The notes beneath the pieces are model-generated. The model ran no database searches. It was not told the DNA's origin and worked only from the letters and a program-made list of their open reading frames with translations. Positions 1-12,800 of a DNA stretch of 64,000 bases are shown one piece after another. This DNA is from Arbacia lixula (taxonomy: Eukaryota > Echinodermata > Echinoidea > Arbacioida > Arbaciidae): assembly GCA_963669155.1 (NCBI GenBank), contig OZ022596.1:1512322-1576321 (forward strand), given 5' to 3'. Position numbers and translations under genes: made by a program. Each line of letters starts with the position of its first letter. Position 1 is the stretch's first letter.

Positions 1-323
1 TCTTTAACTAAAGACCCAAAAACGTTACAATACTCACCTATAACTTTACAGACATTGCCTGGATGGCCTGGCACTTCAAGCGAAGATAGAGACATCATTG
101 GCTGCTTATTTTAGCCTGACTTTCTCATGCGCTTGAATGGAGAAAGTGGTTGAAGCTAGACACTAGAATATGTAGGCTGCATGACGCGATAGGCAGCTCA
201 GGTAAAGTGATGTAACTTTAATGTCAGTTGGCAACTGTAAGACACAAAATGTGCAAAAAATATGATTTATGTCTGAAGTTAATTGACTGGAATCAAGGAA
301 CATGTCAAGTAAAGTACATGTAC
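1..323. other. intergenic, nothing recognised
   Basis: No coding similarity, repeat structure or RNA feature was seen in this AT-rich stretch. Confidence 0.5.
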
Positions 324-1464
324 AGATCTACACTACAGCTCAAAGGAATTGGCATCGGGTATAAGGAAAGGAAAGGAAAGAAAGGGAAAGAGCCACAGTT
401 TTAAACCGCAGTATATATTGTCCAGTTCAGCATGAAACATGATGCTTTTTAGACTAAAGCATCGTGAACTGGACAAAATCATACCTGCTACATGTGTAAT
501 ATACTTGCTGTATAAATACACATGTTCAGGTCCATAGGGAATTGTGGATATTGTGCACATAAATTGCGTTGACTTCAAAACCATGAATTCTTGGACTGTT
601 TTAAAGTCTTCCAAAGATTCATACATCAATTCCATGCCCCCAAACCTTAAAAATAATATCAGCTTACCAATTCATTAGGAGAAAATCCAAGATTTATCCC
701 CGTTCAGCTTATGTAGTAGCGTCTGCTCTCCGCTATGTTTACACGTCGAATGAACGTATTAGCATACGAAAAGAAATTTCCACCGTGACTAGTCTTTATC
801 AAAGTCTGATGGCATTATTAAGCTCGTAATTTGTAGAAGCTCATGTGTCAAGTTTTGTAGCAGACAAAAAATAAAAACATTGTACCCAGGTTATAATCAA
901 CATTTACGTGTGTCATTGAATATAAATAAATAAAACTGCCAACTTAATGAGATTTTGTCATTTATTTCTAAAATATAAATCGTAACAACATTTAAGCACA
1001 AATAATATCGCGAGGGCTATTGTGTGCACAGCCTGGATGTTTACAAACATGCTATCGGCACTTCTTTCGCTGAGCCAACTATCGTCCTCCCTGTTACGTG
1101 TCAAATAAGGGCTAGGGGGAGCTACAAACTTTTACACGAAAATTTCCTGAGGTTAGAAATCTGACGAGCGGTGAAACCTGATTAGCAAAACTACTTAGAA
1201 TTGTGAGTAAAAGATTATTTCTTTCATTTTAATTTGCGAATCATATTCCAATTAGTGCAAGGAAGACGGCCTGCAAGTGATTTCAATTAATTTACGCAAG
1301 TTAAATAGTTATGCGTATTTGAAATTATAGGCCGTTCTGCCTTACTTCGTACACACGGCCTATGGAGTTTGAAGCTGGTGGACAAAATATACCGCCGTTT
1401 AAAACTGCGGCTCCTTCCCTTTCCCTTTCCCTATGCCAATTTTTTTGAGCTGTAGTGTAGATCT
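324..1464. mobile_element. fold-back (MITE-like) element, about 1.14 kb
   Basis: Two inverted arms of roughly 95 bp bound the element. The left arm (324-about 420) starts AGATCTACACTACAGCTCAA and runs through a GGAAA-rich tract to TTTTAAACCGC. The right arm (about 1385-1464) is its reverse complement, with TTCCC repeats and GAGCTGTAGTGTAGATCT at the end. The interior has no credible coding sequence. No clear target-site duplication could be defined. It is best read as a nonautonomous DNA transposon. Confidence 0.6.
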
Positions 1465-2882
1465 ACACGTCGAGTAGCCCCATGCGTGAAGTCCTATTTT
1501 GAGCTATTGAAAAACATATTAACATTTTGATTTGGTAAACCGTTTGGGAAAACAGATGGGTAGAAATCACAAAAATACTCTTACTAAGTTAGTATCAAAA
1601 TCCTTTTAGCCAGCATGTAACAATCTCACTGAAAATATCTGTTTTCAAACTTGCACCGCCCTTCTGTGATTTTCCAAACACTACATTACAGTTGTAGAAT
1701 GTTTTGTCATCTTTTCATACCATTTGAAAGAACATGATAGAGATGCAATACTCTAGAAATTCTGGCACTGCACTTATGTGATTGACATGACAGAGATGGG
1801 GTTCATGGTTCAGGGATCTGAATGTGCAATGTGAAAAATCAGCCTCTGTAGGACGTTGAATCCGCTGAGATTGCATCTGGCTCCTCTGTAATTTTGATTA
1901 AAGAATGCCCTGATTCTGAATGAGACGGTTATTCCTGCTCCTGTCTTGCTTTCTCCCTTTTTTTTACTAACTGAATTTCTGAAAGAGACATTTTTTTAAT
2001 TTCGAAAAAATGGCCCTAATAAGGGTAAAAATTCATTGATATAGAGTGAAATGTTACTTTTGGTGCGGAAATATAAAAAAGAAAATAAGGGGTCCGGTTT
2101 TAGGCACGAGTAAGTGTATAAACACTACAGCTTACAGAGATTTCAACATATGGGACCGAAAGTAAAGACTGCACTGACTTTACACGTATTTATGCATCAC
2201 TCACTGCATCCAAGCTTAAATCAAAAGTTCCAGACAACGACATTTATCAGAGGTTGAACAAATAAAAACAACTTTTGGTACAATCTTATCACTTACCGAC
2301 TTACGTTGATCTGGCGTTTGTAAACTTGTATACGGAGTGTTTACGATTGTCAAAATCGGACTTGCCGTTTATTTATCAGGAAGTTTCCGTCACCATCTGT
2401 ACTGTGTATGTTGTAAGCGTAATCCCGACAACCGTATCATCATTGTAACACCTGAATTGAGACTACATCGGGAGACTACGGCAGCTATAATCACTAAAAC
2501 AAACAATTCAATACAATGTACAAACGCATCAAATATTTCATTTTAACCATATCCCTTTGTTGAATGCAATTTTTCCTCAAAAATCATTAATCATCACTTA
2601 ATTCATGATGAATCAACTAGGTGTTACATAAATCACCAAGGCTATTCAGTGTCATTAGGACTATTTGTATACAAACCAATCAAGCCCAGAACATAATATG
2701 CTATACGATAAGAATTATCATTAGCCTATCACCTTTATCATTTCCTCTCAAATCAATTGAACAGATCATTCTTAATTAAACTTAATTAAACATTGTACAT
2801 TGGTTGTTATCGATTTATTTTATGAATATTATTTGCGCGTGTGGGTGGTCGCAGTGTTGGTGACTCAGTGGAAAGGGGTTAA
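1465..2882. other. intergenic, nothing recognised
   Basis: AT-rich, with stops in all frames and only short chance reading frames. No repeat family seen elsewhere in the window was recognised here. Confidence 0.5.
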
Positions 2883-2919
2883 GGGGGGGGGGGGGGATGG
2901 GGGAGGGATGGGGGAGGGT
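2883..2919. repeat. poly-G tract with GGGGGA repeats
   Basis: A run of 14 G is followed by three further G4-5 blocks separated by AT or A. Four adjacent G blocks could form a G-quadruplex on the + strand; that is inference. The stretch from 2920 to 3335 after it holds nothing recognisable. Confidence 0.8.
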
Positions 2920-3335
2920 GATGTTTCTACATATAATAAACCATCGAAATAAATTCCCTCCAGTATAAACAAAACAGCTATTTGTCTTGCTTTGCAAGGG
3001 CTATAGGAGAACAAATTGATTGAAATACATTCAAGTTAATAATGTGTTGAGAACTAAACAAACTCAAGAAAAAGAAATACATAGCCGTTAGCAACACTTT
3101 CAGGAAAAAATATATTTATTTTGGTTAATAAATCTGCCACAATAGCCTAGTCTCATGGGGGTACAGACCATAAAAACTGGAATAGGCCTATAAATTTCAC
3201 AATTGTCTAAAAGAAAGGTGCAGCAACAAATTTAAGCTTCCAGTAACATCATACTTCGATCAGTACTGTGATTTACCTGTGTATGATATTATACCTCCCA
3301 TGTCATGATTATATTGTATATACAAGGTATATCTT

Positions 3336-3532
3336 TGTTGGCTACAGTTCGATATTCCGAAGGTTCGATTCCGAAGGTTCGTTCTTCCGAAGCCTTCGTG
3401 ATTCCGAAGCATGATTCCCCATACCTCGATGTTCGTTAGTCCGAAAACGAAAAAGGGTTTGGTAATCCGAGCATTTGTCGCGTAACGTTTGGAATAACGA
3501 ACCTTCGGAATAACGAGTGCGACCCCCTCTTT
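3336..3532. repeat. TTCGGAATAACG-type palindromic dispersed repeat, copy 1
   Basis: The segment is dominated by alternating motifs such as TTCCGAAGGTTCG and CCTTCGGAATAACGA, so it is strongly self-complementary. A second, inverted copy lies at 27272-27450. Both contain a central block related to CGAAAACGAAAAAGGG (read on one strand or the other). It has the look of a hairpin MITE or a satellite-derived unit. Confidence 0.65.
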
Positions 3533-3778
3533 GTTACACTTCGCCTTCACTAGACTGTTTTGTCTTTCTTGAATTCTATATTCGTCCGGTGACATGTGTG
3601 TTTTCATCATCATCATCACAGCGATGAAAATGAGATGAAAGGGAGATAAACGGATAAGGTTGGTGATGTACAATTGAATTAAATTGTTTAAATTTTTTCC
3701 ACTCGAAATGCACTCATGCAATGCAACAACAATGATAATAAGAACAATGTAAGTATACAATAGTGTTTCGGGTCTGAC

Positions 3779-3907
3779 GGGCCCTGTTGCATAAAACTTA
3801 ATTACCATGGTTACACTACTTGGCAGCCAACCAAATTTACGGTTTTCATATAAATTGCCATTGTGAACAAAATTACTACCAATGGCAAGTTTTACGCAAC
3901 AGGGCCC
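3779..3907. mobile_element. short hairpin MITE, 129 bp
   Basis: The ends are inverted repeats of about 20 bp: GGGCCCTGTTGCATAAAACT on the left and the complement of it, AAGTTTTACGCAACAGGGCCC-like, on the right. It has no coding capacity. Between here and 4498 nothing else was recognised. Confidence 0.65.
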
Positions 3908-4498
3908 TGGTATGCAGAAAATTGAACATCTTAAATCAGACAATACAAAAAGATTATTTTGGATAGTTCGAGAAAAAGAGAAATCTCAGTTAAGCTTGGT
4001 TTGTTGGGTGAGATTCCAGAAAACTAGTGAATTATGTACAAAAAAGACATTTTATCAATTTGGATGGAGAAAAAAAAGGGAACTACAAAGTCGACAGAGA
4101 GAACCATAACAAATTTCGATGGAAGGCAGGGCGACAAATTCAGAAAATTCTGACATAGCCTATTTAGAGTCCAGTGGTTTTGCGAACGCGCAATAAAACA
4201 AACAAAATTTGTCCGAGGAGAAAAGCTGCCCTATTCCACGGCTTTTCAGATGCGTCATGTATACCGCAATATGATACGGGGCAACTCCCTTCGCAGACAA
4301 TATACGATTGTTTCTATGTCAAAAACATTATCGCGTCATTATCGGCCTAGTGTCATTAAATTTTATAGGGTCAATGCGCGAGACACTAATGATGGAATTA
4401 TGCAGGTATACTAGCTTGATAACGGTTTTCCTAAATAACTTAGACCTACTGACCGAGGCTGTATTTTGTATGTCCTATTGGTGCATATCATTTTGCAA

Positions 4499-4548
4499 TA
4501 CACACACAGAGACAGACAGACACACACACACACACACACACAGACACA

Positions 4549-4619
<71 letters not shown>
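4499..4619. repeat. (CA)n microsatellite
   Basis: About 120 bp of nearly pure CA/AC dinucleotides with a few interruptions (CAGACAGACA, CACACCCACA). The open frames here on both strands are His/Thr or Cys/Val dipeptide artefacts. Confidence 0.95.
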
Positions 4620-4620
<1 letters not shown>

Positions 4621-4882
4621 TCACGAAGAGCAGTATTAACTTGTCTGACACATAATTAAATGGTTAAAATAGGAGACGTAGGCAGGCAAACAATGAACAA
4701 AATAACGGTGGAACTGAACAAAAAATGGCCCTGTCTATAACACATGCAAGGGATATGGTTTGTAAGTTTGTAGCCCTATGTGAGCTTCTAAATGTGGTAA
4801 GAAAGTAATTATGACATATTTCGTATTCGTAGTTACCCTCTCTCTACCATCCTTCACCGCCTCCTACTCTCTCGCTCTTTAA

Positions 4883-5630
4883 ACCTAATACTCCCGGGGT
4901 ATTTCAAAGCTTGTTTTTACCGGGGGGGGGGGGGGGGGGGGGCGATCTAGACCACGTACGGTCGCCCGATTGATTTGGCACAAGGGTCAATAATTATGTA
5001 ATCTACAAACTTTTAATGCTTAATTTACGAAAAATCCTCATTTGTTTAAATTTATGCGAGAATCCATAGAATTTGGTATTTCACACTAAATAAAGCCTCT
5101 GGAATAGCAATTTCTGGTAAAATGTCTTTCATAAGTCCCTCATGAATTCCTGAAAGAAAGAGATAGTTTGTGGTAATATTTTTTATGCGTTATTGTTTTC
5201 AATTTTATTCCTTTGTTTTTCGTCAAGCTTATTTTACTATTTGGGTGTGGGTGTGTGTATGAATGTGGGTGTGTAGTGTGGTGTGGTAAACAATTACACT
5301 ATTTGAAACAATGATACATACTAGAAAAGTATTTGCATAAAATGGAAAAGCTCCTGATTTTGTCCATAGGTTTATACACAGTCATATAGAGAAATAGCGA
5401 AATTTCAGTCACATGTATTCGGTAAACGTAATCTGATACCTGCACGGTAGGTCCGATCGCTAAAGAATTGGTATCAAAATGTGCGGGAAGGATCAGAGAA
5501 AAAAGTCATAAAATTTCGTTCCGAAATATTGAGGCGTTAGGAAGAACCGACGAAAATTAGACGGGGGGGGGGGGGGGGGGGAGGGGGGGGGGGAGGGGGG
5601 GGGGCATAATGGCCCCCGGGAGTATTAGGG
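4883..5630. mobile_element. TTAA-flanked MITE, CCTAATACTCCC family, copy 1
   Basis: The element is flanked on both sides by TTAA (4879-4882 and 5631-5634). Its inverted termini read ACCTAATACTCCCGGGG and the complement of CCCCGGGAGTATTAGGG. It carries long G runs near each end (4922-4942 and 5563-5604). A second copy lies in inverted orientation at 54825-55495. TTAA targets are known for the piggyBac and Kolobok superfamilies; terminal CCC fits piggyBac slightly better. It is nonautonomous. Confidence 0.8.
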
Positions 5631-5634
5631 TTAA

Positions 5635-6329
5635 GCCCATTATTGCTGTGTCGTTCTCCGCCTCTAGTACTTATAATCCTATTTCAGTATCTTTCCATAT
5701 CACAAAGTTCTCACTCACCCACCCTCCCTCGCTATTTTGGTACATTTTTTACTCTTCCCGCCATACCAATAACCCAGAGTTGAGTGCTTTTTCACTTGTT
5801 TCCTTTTGTCAGAGTACGGCAGTATTCTTTTTAAGTGTCTCACGTGATTATAAGCCTTGTTTTGTTTTATGTCAGCTCATTACACATAATTGCTCATTTA
5901 TAAAAATAACATAATACACTTATATTAAAATGATCACTTATTGCATACAAGACTGCATGTGTACACGATCAGTAATGGTATTGCTTATTGTCTAAGGTAT
6001 ATCCGACTTTTCTTTTGACGTGCCTCATTACGTAAATATTTAGTTTCGCATGGGAATATTGCAATAAGGGAGAATAAACAAGTAGATTTTATCAGAATGG
6101 TATAAAGTGCATCTAACCCCTTTTTGCAACCAAGCTCTTGTCGTAATGCCTATTCATCCGTAGCATGTAGAGCACGGCAGAGCGCTGTGATTGATTTGAG
6201 AGTGGAATCAGTTCATTTAACGACTCTTTTTCTTCTTCTGGTAACAGTACAAGTGCACCGTCAGGTGTATCATTGTACTGGTGAAGTGCAGTGTGCAAGT
6301 GTATGTACAACGTCCGATAGAAGATTGCT
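5635..6329. other. intergenic, one dispersed-repeat fragment
   Basis: At about 6036-6125 there is a fragment (TTTAGTTTCGCATG onward, ending CTAACCCCTTTTTGC) that recurs at about 32200-32300 inside a fold-back element. Nothing else was recognised. Confidence 0.5.
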
Positions 6330-6600
6330 TACAGCGTGCAAGTAAACGGTACTTTGTCAAAAGCTTTAGTGAAGTCAAGTAGTACCGTATCCAGTTGCCC
6401 CTTGTTATCAATGGTTCGAGCAAGGTCTCGAACGGCAAGGATGAGCTGAGAAGCACAAGGTCGTTTCTTTCGAAAACCGTGTTTTCATCAGACAATAGAT
6501 TGTGGACTTCGAGGTGGGTCACACTAAGAACGATGTGCTCAGAACTTTACAGGTCACAAAAGTCAGAGAGATAGGCCTGTAGTTCGCGACACGTACGCCT
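6330..6600 (-). pseudogene. non-LTR retrotransposon reverse transcriptase fragment (CR1/jockey-like)
   Basis: Read on the - strand, successive frames give the hallmark reverse transcriptase blocks: NYRPISLT near 6585-6560, then a segment like HGFRKKRSC, then LLDFTKAFDKVP near 6390-6340. These are the fingers/palm motifs of jockey/CR1-type LINE reverse transcriptases, including the first catalytic Asp (LLDF). The frame is lost several times and both ends are missing, so it is a dead fragment. Its 5' edge abuts the first coding exon of the transporter gene within about 60 bp, so the gene's 5' untranslated region or promoter may include LINE sequence. Confidence 0.75.
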
Positions 6601-6658
6601 TCGCTTGGAATCCGTCCCCTCGGAGATACCCGCCTGCACGCGGACGATCGACGTCATT

Positions 6659-6875
6659 ATGCCGTCGCAATCGACGTCGTGCTCGTGTCGCTGTGGGCGC
6701 TCGGAGAAAAGAGGTGCTGCGGTGGTCGCGGCTCTGTTCATGGCGTCGTTTTTCTGCCTCGGCATCATCAAATCCGTCGGGCTTTTCACGGAAGAGATCC
6801 AACGCGATCTCGATATGACGTCGTTTCAGCTCGGCGTCGCTCTCGGTCTCGACGTCGGTCTCGCTTTCATCACAG
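6659..6875 (+). CDS. transporter exon 1 (residues 1-72, helix 1 and part of helix 2)
   Basis: Starts MPSQSTSCSCRCGRSEKRG, a Cys-rich N-terminus, then helix 1 (AAVVAALFMASFFCLGIIKS) and a segment ending LDVGLAFIT. The donor is CACAG/GTAGG after one base of the next codon. The exon is GC-rich compared with its AT-rich surroundings, as expected of coding sequence. Confidence 0.85.
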
Positions 6876-9800
6876 GTAGGCTTCCTAAGTTTATGAATTG
6901 AGGGTTGAAGTTAGTTGGGTGGTTTACGTCGGTCTTGCATGGTAGGCTTACTAAGTTTATGACTGCGCAACCACCCCACTAACCTAGGTTAGTGGGGTGG
7001 TTGAGCAAAGTTATCGTTGCACTGTGGATAAAGCATCATTTTCATGATGATGCCTCAAAATGTAAATTTAGAACAGGGATGTGTTATGGAAGGATATGAA
7101 ACAACTTTCTTTCTTTGAACCCATGCGTACGTGCCACCGCCGAAAAGTTATGTGGTCTCAGCATGTGCTTTTCAGGTGTTTTAACAATAACGAACAGGAT
7201 TGCGTAGCAACGGTTTCTCAGAGAGAACAAAAGAAATGTACAGTCTTATTTCGCTTGTCCAGTTCTGTTGGATTACATCAATACTTTTGTGAGGAAAAGA
7301 GACATCAGCGAACAAAAATAAACAGTTTTTTCTACTAAAATATCTCAGTTGCACGCAAATGCACGCAAACTCTGTTAATGAAAATAAACAGCTTAAGATA
7401 TAATTTTGATAATGATTGAATCCCACGTTTGCGGAAATCTGCGGAAAGTGGAGAAATTTGTTAATTGTGTAAGTAAGAATATTATCTTATATCTCCGTCT
7501 GTGCATCATTCAACAATTATTTAGAAGAAAACCGAGTACAGGATCTTTAGCGGTGTTGCTCGAAACTTTCTTGAAAATTGCACAAAAATATGATAAGAAA
7601 CATAGCTTCCAGAGACAAAACAGTGAATTAAAGATATTGCTTTCCAAGTTGACAGCAGCTAAATGTCGGTGCCGCGCATGGGACATCAAAGCATTGTAGT
7701 GATTGTGGAATGCTTTTGACATTCATTAGCACGCTTTAGTATCTATACAGATGTTTGAATGTATTATGCTCGAGTTGTCCCTCCTTCCTAACACATACCT
7801 GTTTAGAAGGAGCGTCCCAAAAAGATATGTGTGGAGATGTGCATTTATGTAGTGTACAATATGATTATAAATTGCCTTTTTTTCTGTTTTTGACAGCGGA
7901 ATGATTTTTTTTGTCATAGAGGTTTGTGTGTAAACACGTATATCTAATGATGTATCAAATGCACAGATAAAAGGATGCATATCTTTTTGAGAAAGTGCAT
8001 TAAAAAAAAATGTACATAACATATGGGAGAGCATCTCGCACGTGACGTCACAAAATCGAAACTTTAAATGATCGAAACTTTCTTATCATGTGACGGAATT
8101 TCATCAAACCTTCACTAATATATTGTTTTCATGTGTCTGGATTCATTGAAACCAACTTAATTTCAGGGTGAACTATCCCTTTGTTTGTTCCTGTATATTA
8201 GTGTCCTAGTGGCGCTGGGTACTGTTACATTTTGGGTTAAAGATAAACTCTCCGCGTGTAAGATGTGAATCTATTCACGACTGATACATAGAAATCTCAT
8301 AGAGACACCATTAGGATGGTAATATGAATGAGTTAATGGGGGGGGGGGGGGGGGGGGGTCAGAGTTCGCCTATTCCAAAACAACATGGCCCAAACTCATT
8401 ACATAATTTAACATATTTGTGTTTTGTTCATTCACATTTTGGCAGCCATTTTGTTGATAGTTATCATTGTAGTTAGCTTTTTTGATGGAAATACTTTTTT
8501 TTATCACTGTTCTTTAATTAATATTCTGAGCACTAGCAAAAGTTGTTTTTTACTGTTGATTATTTTATAGATTATTATAAACCAGATTTTTAATATTTTA
8601 AAGTATCATTATGTCATCATGACGGCCATTTTGAAAACGATGACCTTGAAAATGTTTTTAGATCTAATATCTATATCTAATATCATTCCAAACATTATTT
8701 TCACATGTGTCCAAAATTTGGTGCTTATAGACATAAAGTCGACACAATGGGAGAAACAAAAATATGTGCACGTTTGATAAAACAAGAGGATTCCGGACCT
8801 TCCGCTCACCTCCGTCTGCTTGGTAAAATGTATACCATCGTTGGAGACCTAACTACGATAATACATGCCATGAGGCACATGATATTATAGACTTTTACTG
8901 AATGAAATGAATTTTCAGAGGCCCTTCTGCAAAGTGTTCATAAAACAGATATCCCATTTTCAGATAAACATACCAACTACATAAGTTCATATCATGTAAA
9001 TGCAGCAGAACTTACAGAGGGAACACATGGGGAAATGAGCTTCTTTCTTTGGTCAAAGCGTTTGTGTGTATGTTAGCAATTGTATGTGGGCGTGTGTTTA
9101 TTGGAGAAATAGAAAAAGAAATGGAAAGAAATATAGACAGAGAAACATAGAAAGAGAACAGAGGAAAGAGAAATGTAGGAGGAGAGACATACAGAGCTGA
9201 TAATGGTGATAGGCTAAACAGGATGGGATAACTACAGCCATCTATACACAGAGTTTGGCAAGCAAGCAGACAATAACATAATATGCGTCATATTGTTACC
9301 TATTGAAACTGAGTTGGCCAAACTGGCTCTGGGAATAACGATGTAGAGAACGAGCGGGAGAGTGCAAGAGAATGTCAAAGAGATTAAAGGAGAGACAAAG
9401 AGAGAAGGAGGGAGAGAGAGATTGAAGGAGAGACAGAGACAGAGAGAGAGACATATAGACGGACAAACAGGGTAGGGGGGGGGGGGGGCGGGGCTTGCTA
9501 CTGCGGCATATTGTCATTTATGAATATTTGATTATTTCCACTATATGAGAAGGCTGGAATGATTACAGATCAGTTACAAAAACATTCTTTAAGTCTTATT
9601 TGAAACACAACCTCCTCTTTTCAATGTACACAATAAACCGCACTAGATACCTGCACGGACTGGTTGTTTGATGTGTGTTAGCTCAATCCCGAAGAATGTA
9701 TCTCCGTTTACAGAATTCAGTCATGAGATTCACGCCGCACTGCACATCCATTGAATGTCTCCAATAGATATGGAAATAGAGGTGATATGAGACAATACGT

Positions 9801-12800
9801 GTGCTAGGGAGCCCAGCGGTGGTAAAAGCATAAAAGCTGTTGCTCGGAGGCATATCGCCTCCCCCCCCCCCCCCCCCCCCTAAGTCAATCGGCAGCGCTC
9901 GCTCGTTCTATAAAAATCGTGAGCGTTTTATTTTTCGTCTCGCGAAATCTAGATTATGAAGGAATCCGAAATGCTCGCGAGATCTTTTGCCGGTGTCTTC
10001 TGTAAGCAAACTCATCAGGATTTTTTTAGACAGGGATTGAGATTATATGTTTCTTTATAAATTTTTCATTTTTTTCGAAATCCGGAAAGGAGTTTTTATG
10101 TTATTTTCTTTCAAAAAAGGGCCTCAATTTTGTTTTAAATATGTAAGCTCTCAGACCTTGCTGGATCCTGACCCTTCTACAAAATTGGACGGCAACACCA
10201 GCTACAGCTTTGGAAAGCCAGTACTCCAGCAAAGAATTTGATTCCAGTTTTGTTTTGGCTCAAAGATAAAACATTTGTGCTATTCGTCTTCAAAGTGACG
10301 CGTATTTTCAGAAATCATACGGACTTCGCAACCGATATTCGTCCGCAGGCAGCAGAAAACATGCGATTTTATTTTCAGCTCGGTAGTCGTGACCTTCACT
10401 TGACCTCTCGAACAGCAAAAAAAAAAAGTCTCCCTTGCAAACTGCGATATCACCATGAATAAACCATATTTTTGTACACTTTCTTTTGCAACTGTATGTT
10501 GGAGGTCGCAATTTACCAAGTTTGAAAAAACATTTAATTAAAACAGGCAGAAAAATATTGCAAATTTGAGATAAATATATGGTTCTAATTAATTAAAGAA
10601 AAATTAAAAATTAACTCTATATTTCAATGTCAATCGCTTTTGGGCCCCAACACTTATAGATCATCTCAAGCGGAATCTATTGTACTTTGTGAAACTACCA
10701 TTTTTTCAACCTCTCCTTGTGGAAGGGTCAGGATCCAGCAAAATATCCATCATGTTCAAATCCAAACTGCATGAGACATGACAAAGTTGTGAGCGATCCT
10801 AAACAGCCAATCAGAGTCCGCGACCATTGAATCGCCGGTGGCATTTCGCTGGTTAGGATCGTTCACAACTTCGTCATGTCTCACGCATTTTGGATTTGAA
10901 CATGGTTGATATTTTGTTAGATCCTGACCCTTCTACAAGGAGAGGTTGAAAAATACTGGTATTTTCAAAAAGTACAGTAGATTCCACTTTGAACAGATGA
11001 TTTATAAGTGTTTGGGGCTCAAAAGCGATTGACATTTGAAATAATTATAGAGTTTATTTTCATTTGTTTTTAATTCGAACCACATATTTATCTCGAATTT
11101 GCAATAATTTTCTGTCTGTTTTAATGAAATGTTTTTTCACACTGGATTCACAGCGCATTCCATTAATTGAATCTGAATTACTAGGTGCAGGTGAATGCAA
11201 CAACGTGTTTCCTACGCAGTTAGGCATGTTGGGGGGGGGGGGGGGGGGGGGCGATCGTTTCACACAACACTGGAATGGGGAGAACAATCGGTATGCCCAC
11301 CGGTGTCTGTTGCAAGGGCGGCAATCGCTCCCCGAAGGTGGGGGGGGGGGGGGGGGGGACATGCTTTTCATCAAGAAGTCGCTGAGCGGGGGGGGGGGGG
11401 GGGGGGGGGTGATGATGATATTTTAGGGGTACAGGACCGAAAATAGTGGGGGGACATTTGATATTGTGTCCCCCCCCCCCCCCCCCCCACCATTTCCCCT
11501 CCCCCGTCCCCCCGGGATTTTCGCCATGGTCTGTTGTATCAAATGCTGTAAAACCATGATAAAGTGTAAAGCAATCGGTACTAGTCCAGCGGCATAGCTC
11601 GATATTTTGACGTAATTGTTCACTTTTGTCTAAATGCACCAAAATTGGCACTCACGTAGAATAATGTATTACACGTAATTTTGGATATTGAACCCTCTCG
11701 ATTTTTCCCAGGAGAGCCATAGCGGCCATTTTTTAAAAAAATGGTCGCTATAGAAAAGTAGTATTTAAAAAATTTATTGATGACATTTACCATCACATAA
11801 GGTGTCATATAAAAAGCGTTAAATTTACTGCAAGATAGTATCAAATTTAGCAGGATTGTGTGTGATTTGTACGAGAAATTTGGACAAAAAATAGGCCTAT
11901 GATTTTTAACCAATTTTCCCCAAAATTTGAATTTCCATAAATTACACAGCTATTTTTATTTCAAAACTTCGTCTCACTAATGCAAAGAAACTTCTTGAAG
12001 GACTACCAGAATATATTGTTATGTAATATAAGTCCTTTTATCACCCCCGCCGAAATAAGGTTTACACGTTAATGACCAACGTCAGGAAACCGAATTACCC
12101 TCAAGGTTATAGCTGACCCTCTGGTTTATGGGGCTAATCTGAATAGCATTTAATGGAAATTAGGATGACACTGGAAATTAGGATGGAAATTAGGATGACG
12201 TAGAAAACTAAAGTACGGGACATAGTACAGGAAATTAAATCAAAGAAATGGAGGTGGGCTGGTCATCTGGCCAGGAGGAAAGATGACAGATGGACATATA
12301 AATTAACCATCTGGACCCCCAGAGCTAACACCAGAAGAAGAGGCAGACAAAGTAGGAGGTGGATTGACGATATTAGAGAATATGGTAGTGTGACATGGAA
12401 ACGAACGGCACAAGATAGATCAAGGTGGAACAACGGACCCGATTCGAACATCACGAGATTGCCCGACGAGCCGAGGTCTGCGAAAATTCCAAATCAGCAA
12501 GACGAGAATGAGTCGCGGCAAAACGTCACCATGGCAACGCGTCGAGCAGCTTCTATCGCGAGTAGCGGTGTTCCCGAGCCCCAGGACCGCGCCCGGGACA
12601 CTACAGCGAGCAGAGTGAATGCACCCGCGATCACACAACAATGCAAGATTACGCAATTCATCCAACATGAACGTGAAGCTATTTCGCATGCTAACGAGCG
12701 AGTTGGAATGGCCACGGCAAATCTGGAATATAGACAAAGTGACGAAGAAAGCGAAAAGACTGCAACAGAAGACTGTCAAGAATCTGACATATCTGTCGAA

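Noticed and set aside
3260-3943. 227-codon open frame on the - strand
   Set aside because: It runs across the TTCGGAATAACG repeat and a hairpin MITE, has no recognisable domain and no coding-like composition. A chance frame.
4308-4655. Frames of His/Thr and Cys/Val repeats
   Set aside because: Produced by the (CA)n microsatellite.
7081-7338. Repeated small frame (also in unit B, near 47.7 and 62.0 kb) as a small gene family
   Set aside because: Frames differ among the diverged copies, stops intervene and no start context is shared. It reads as a dispersed repeat.
11060-11651. Gly-rich and Pro-rich frames on both strands
   Set aside because: Encoded by poly-G and poly-C runs whose length differs in unit B.
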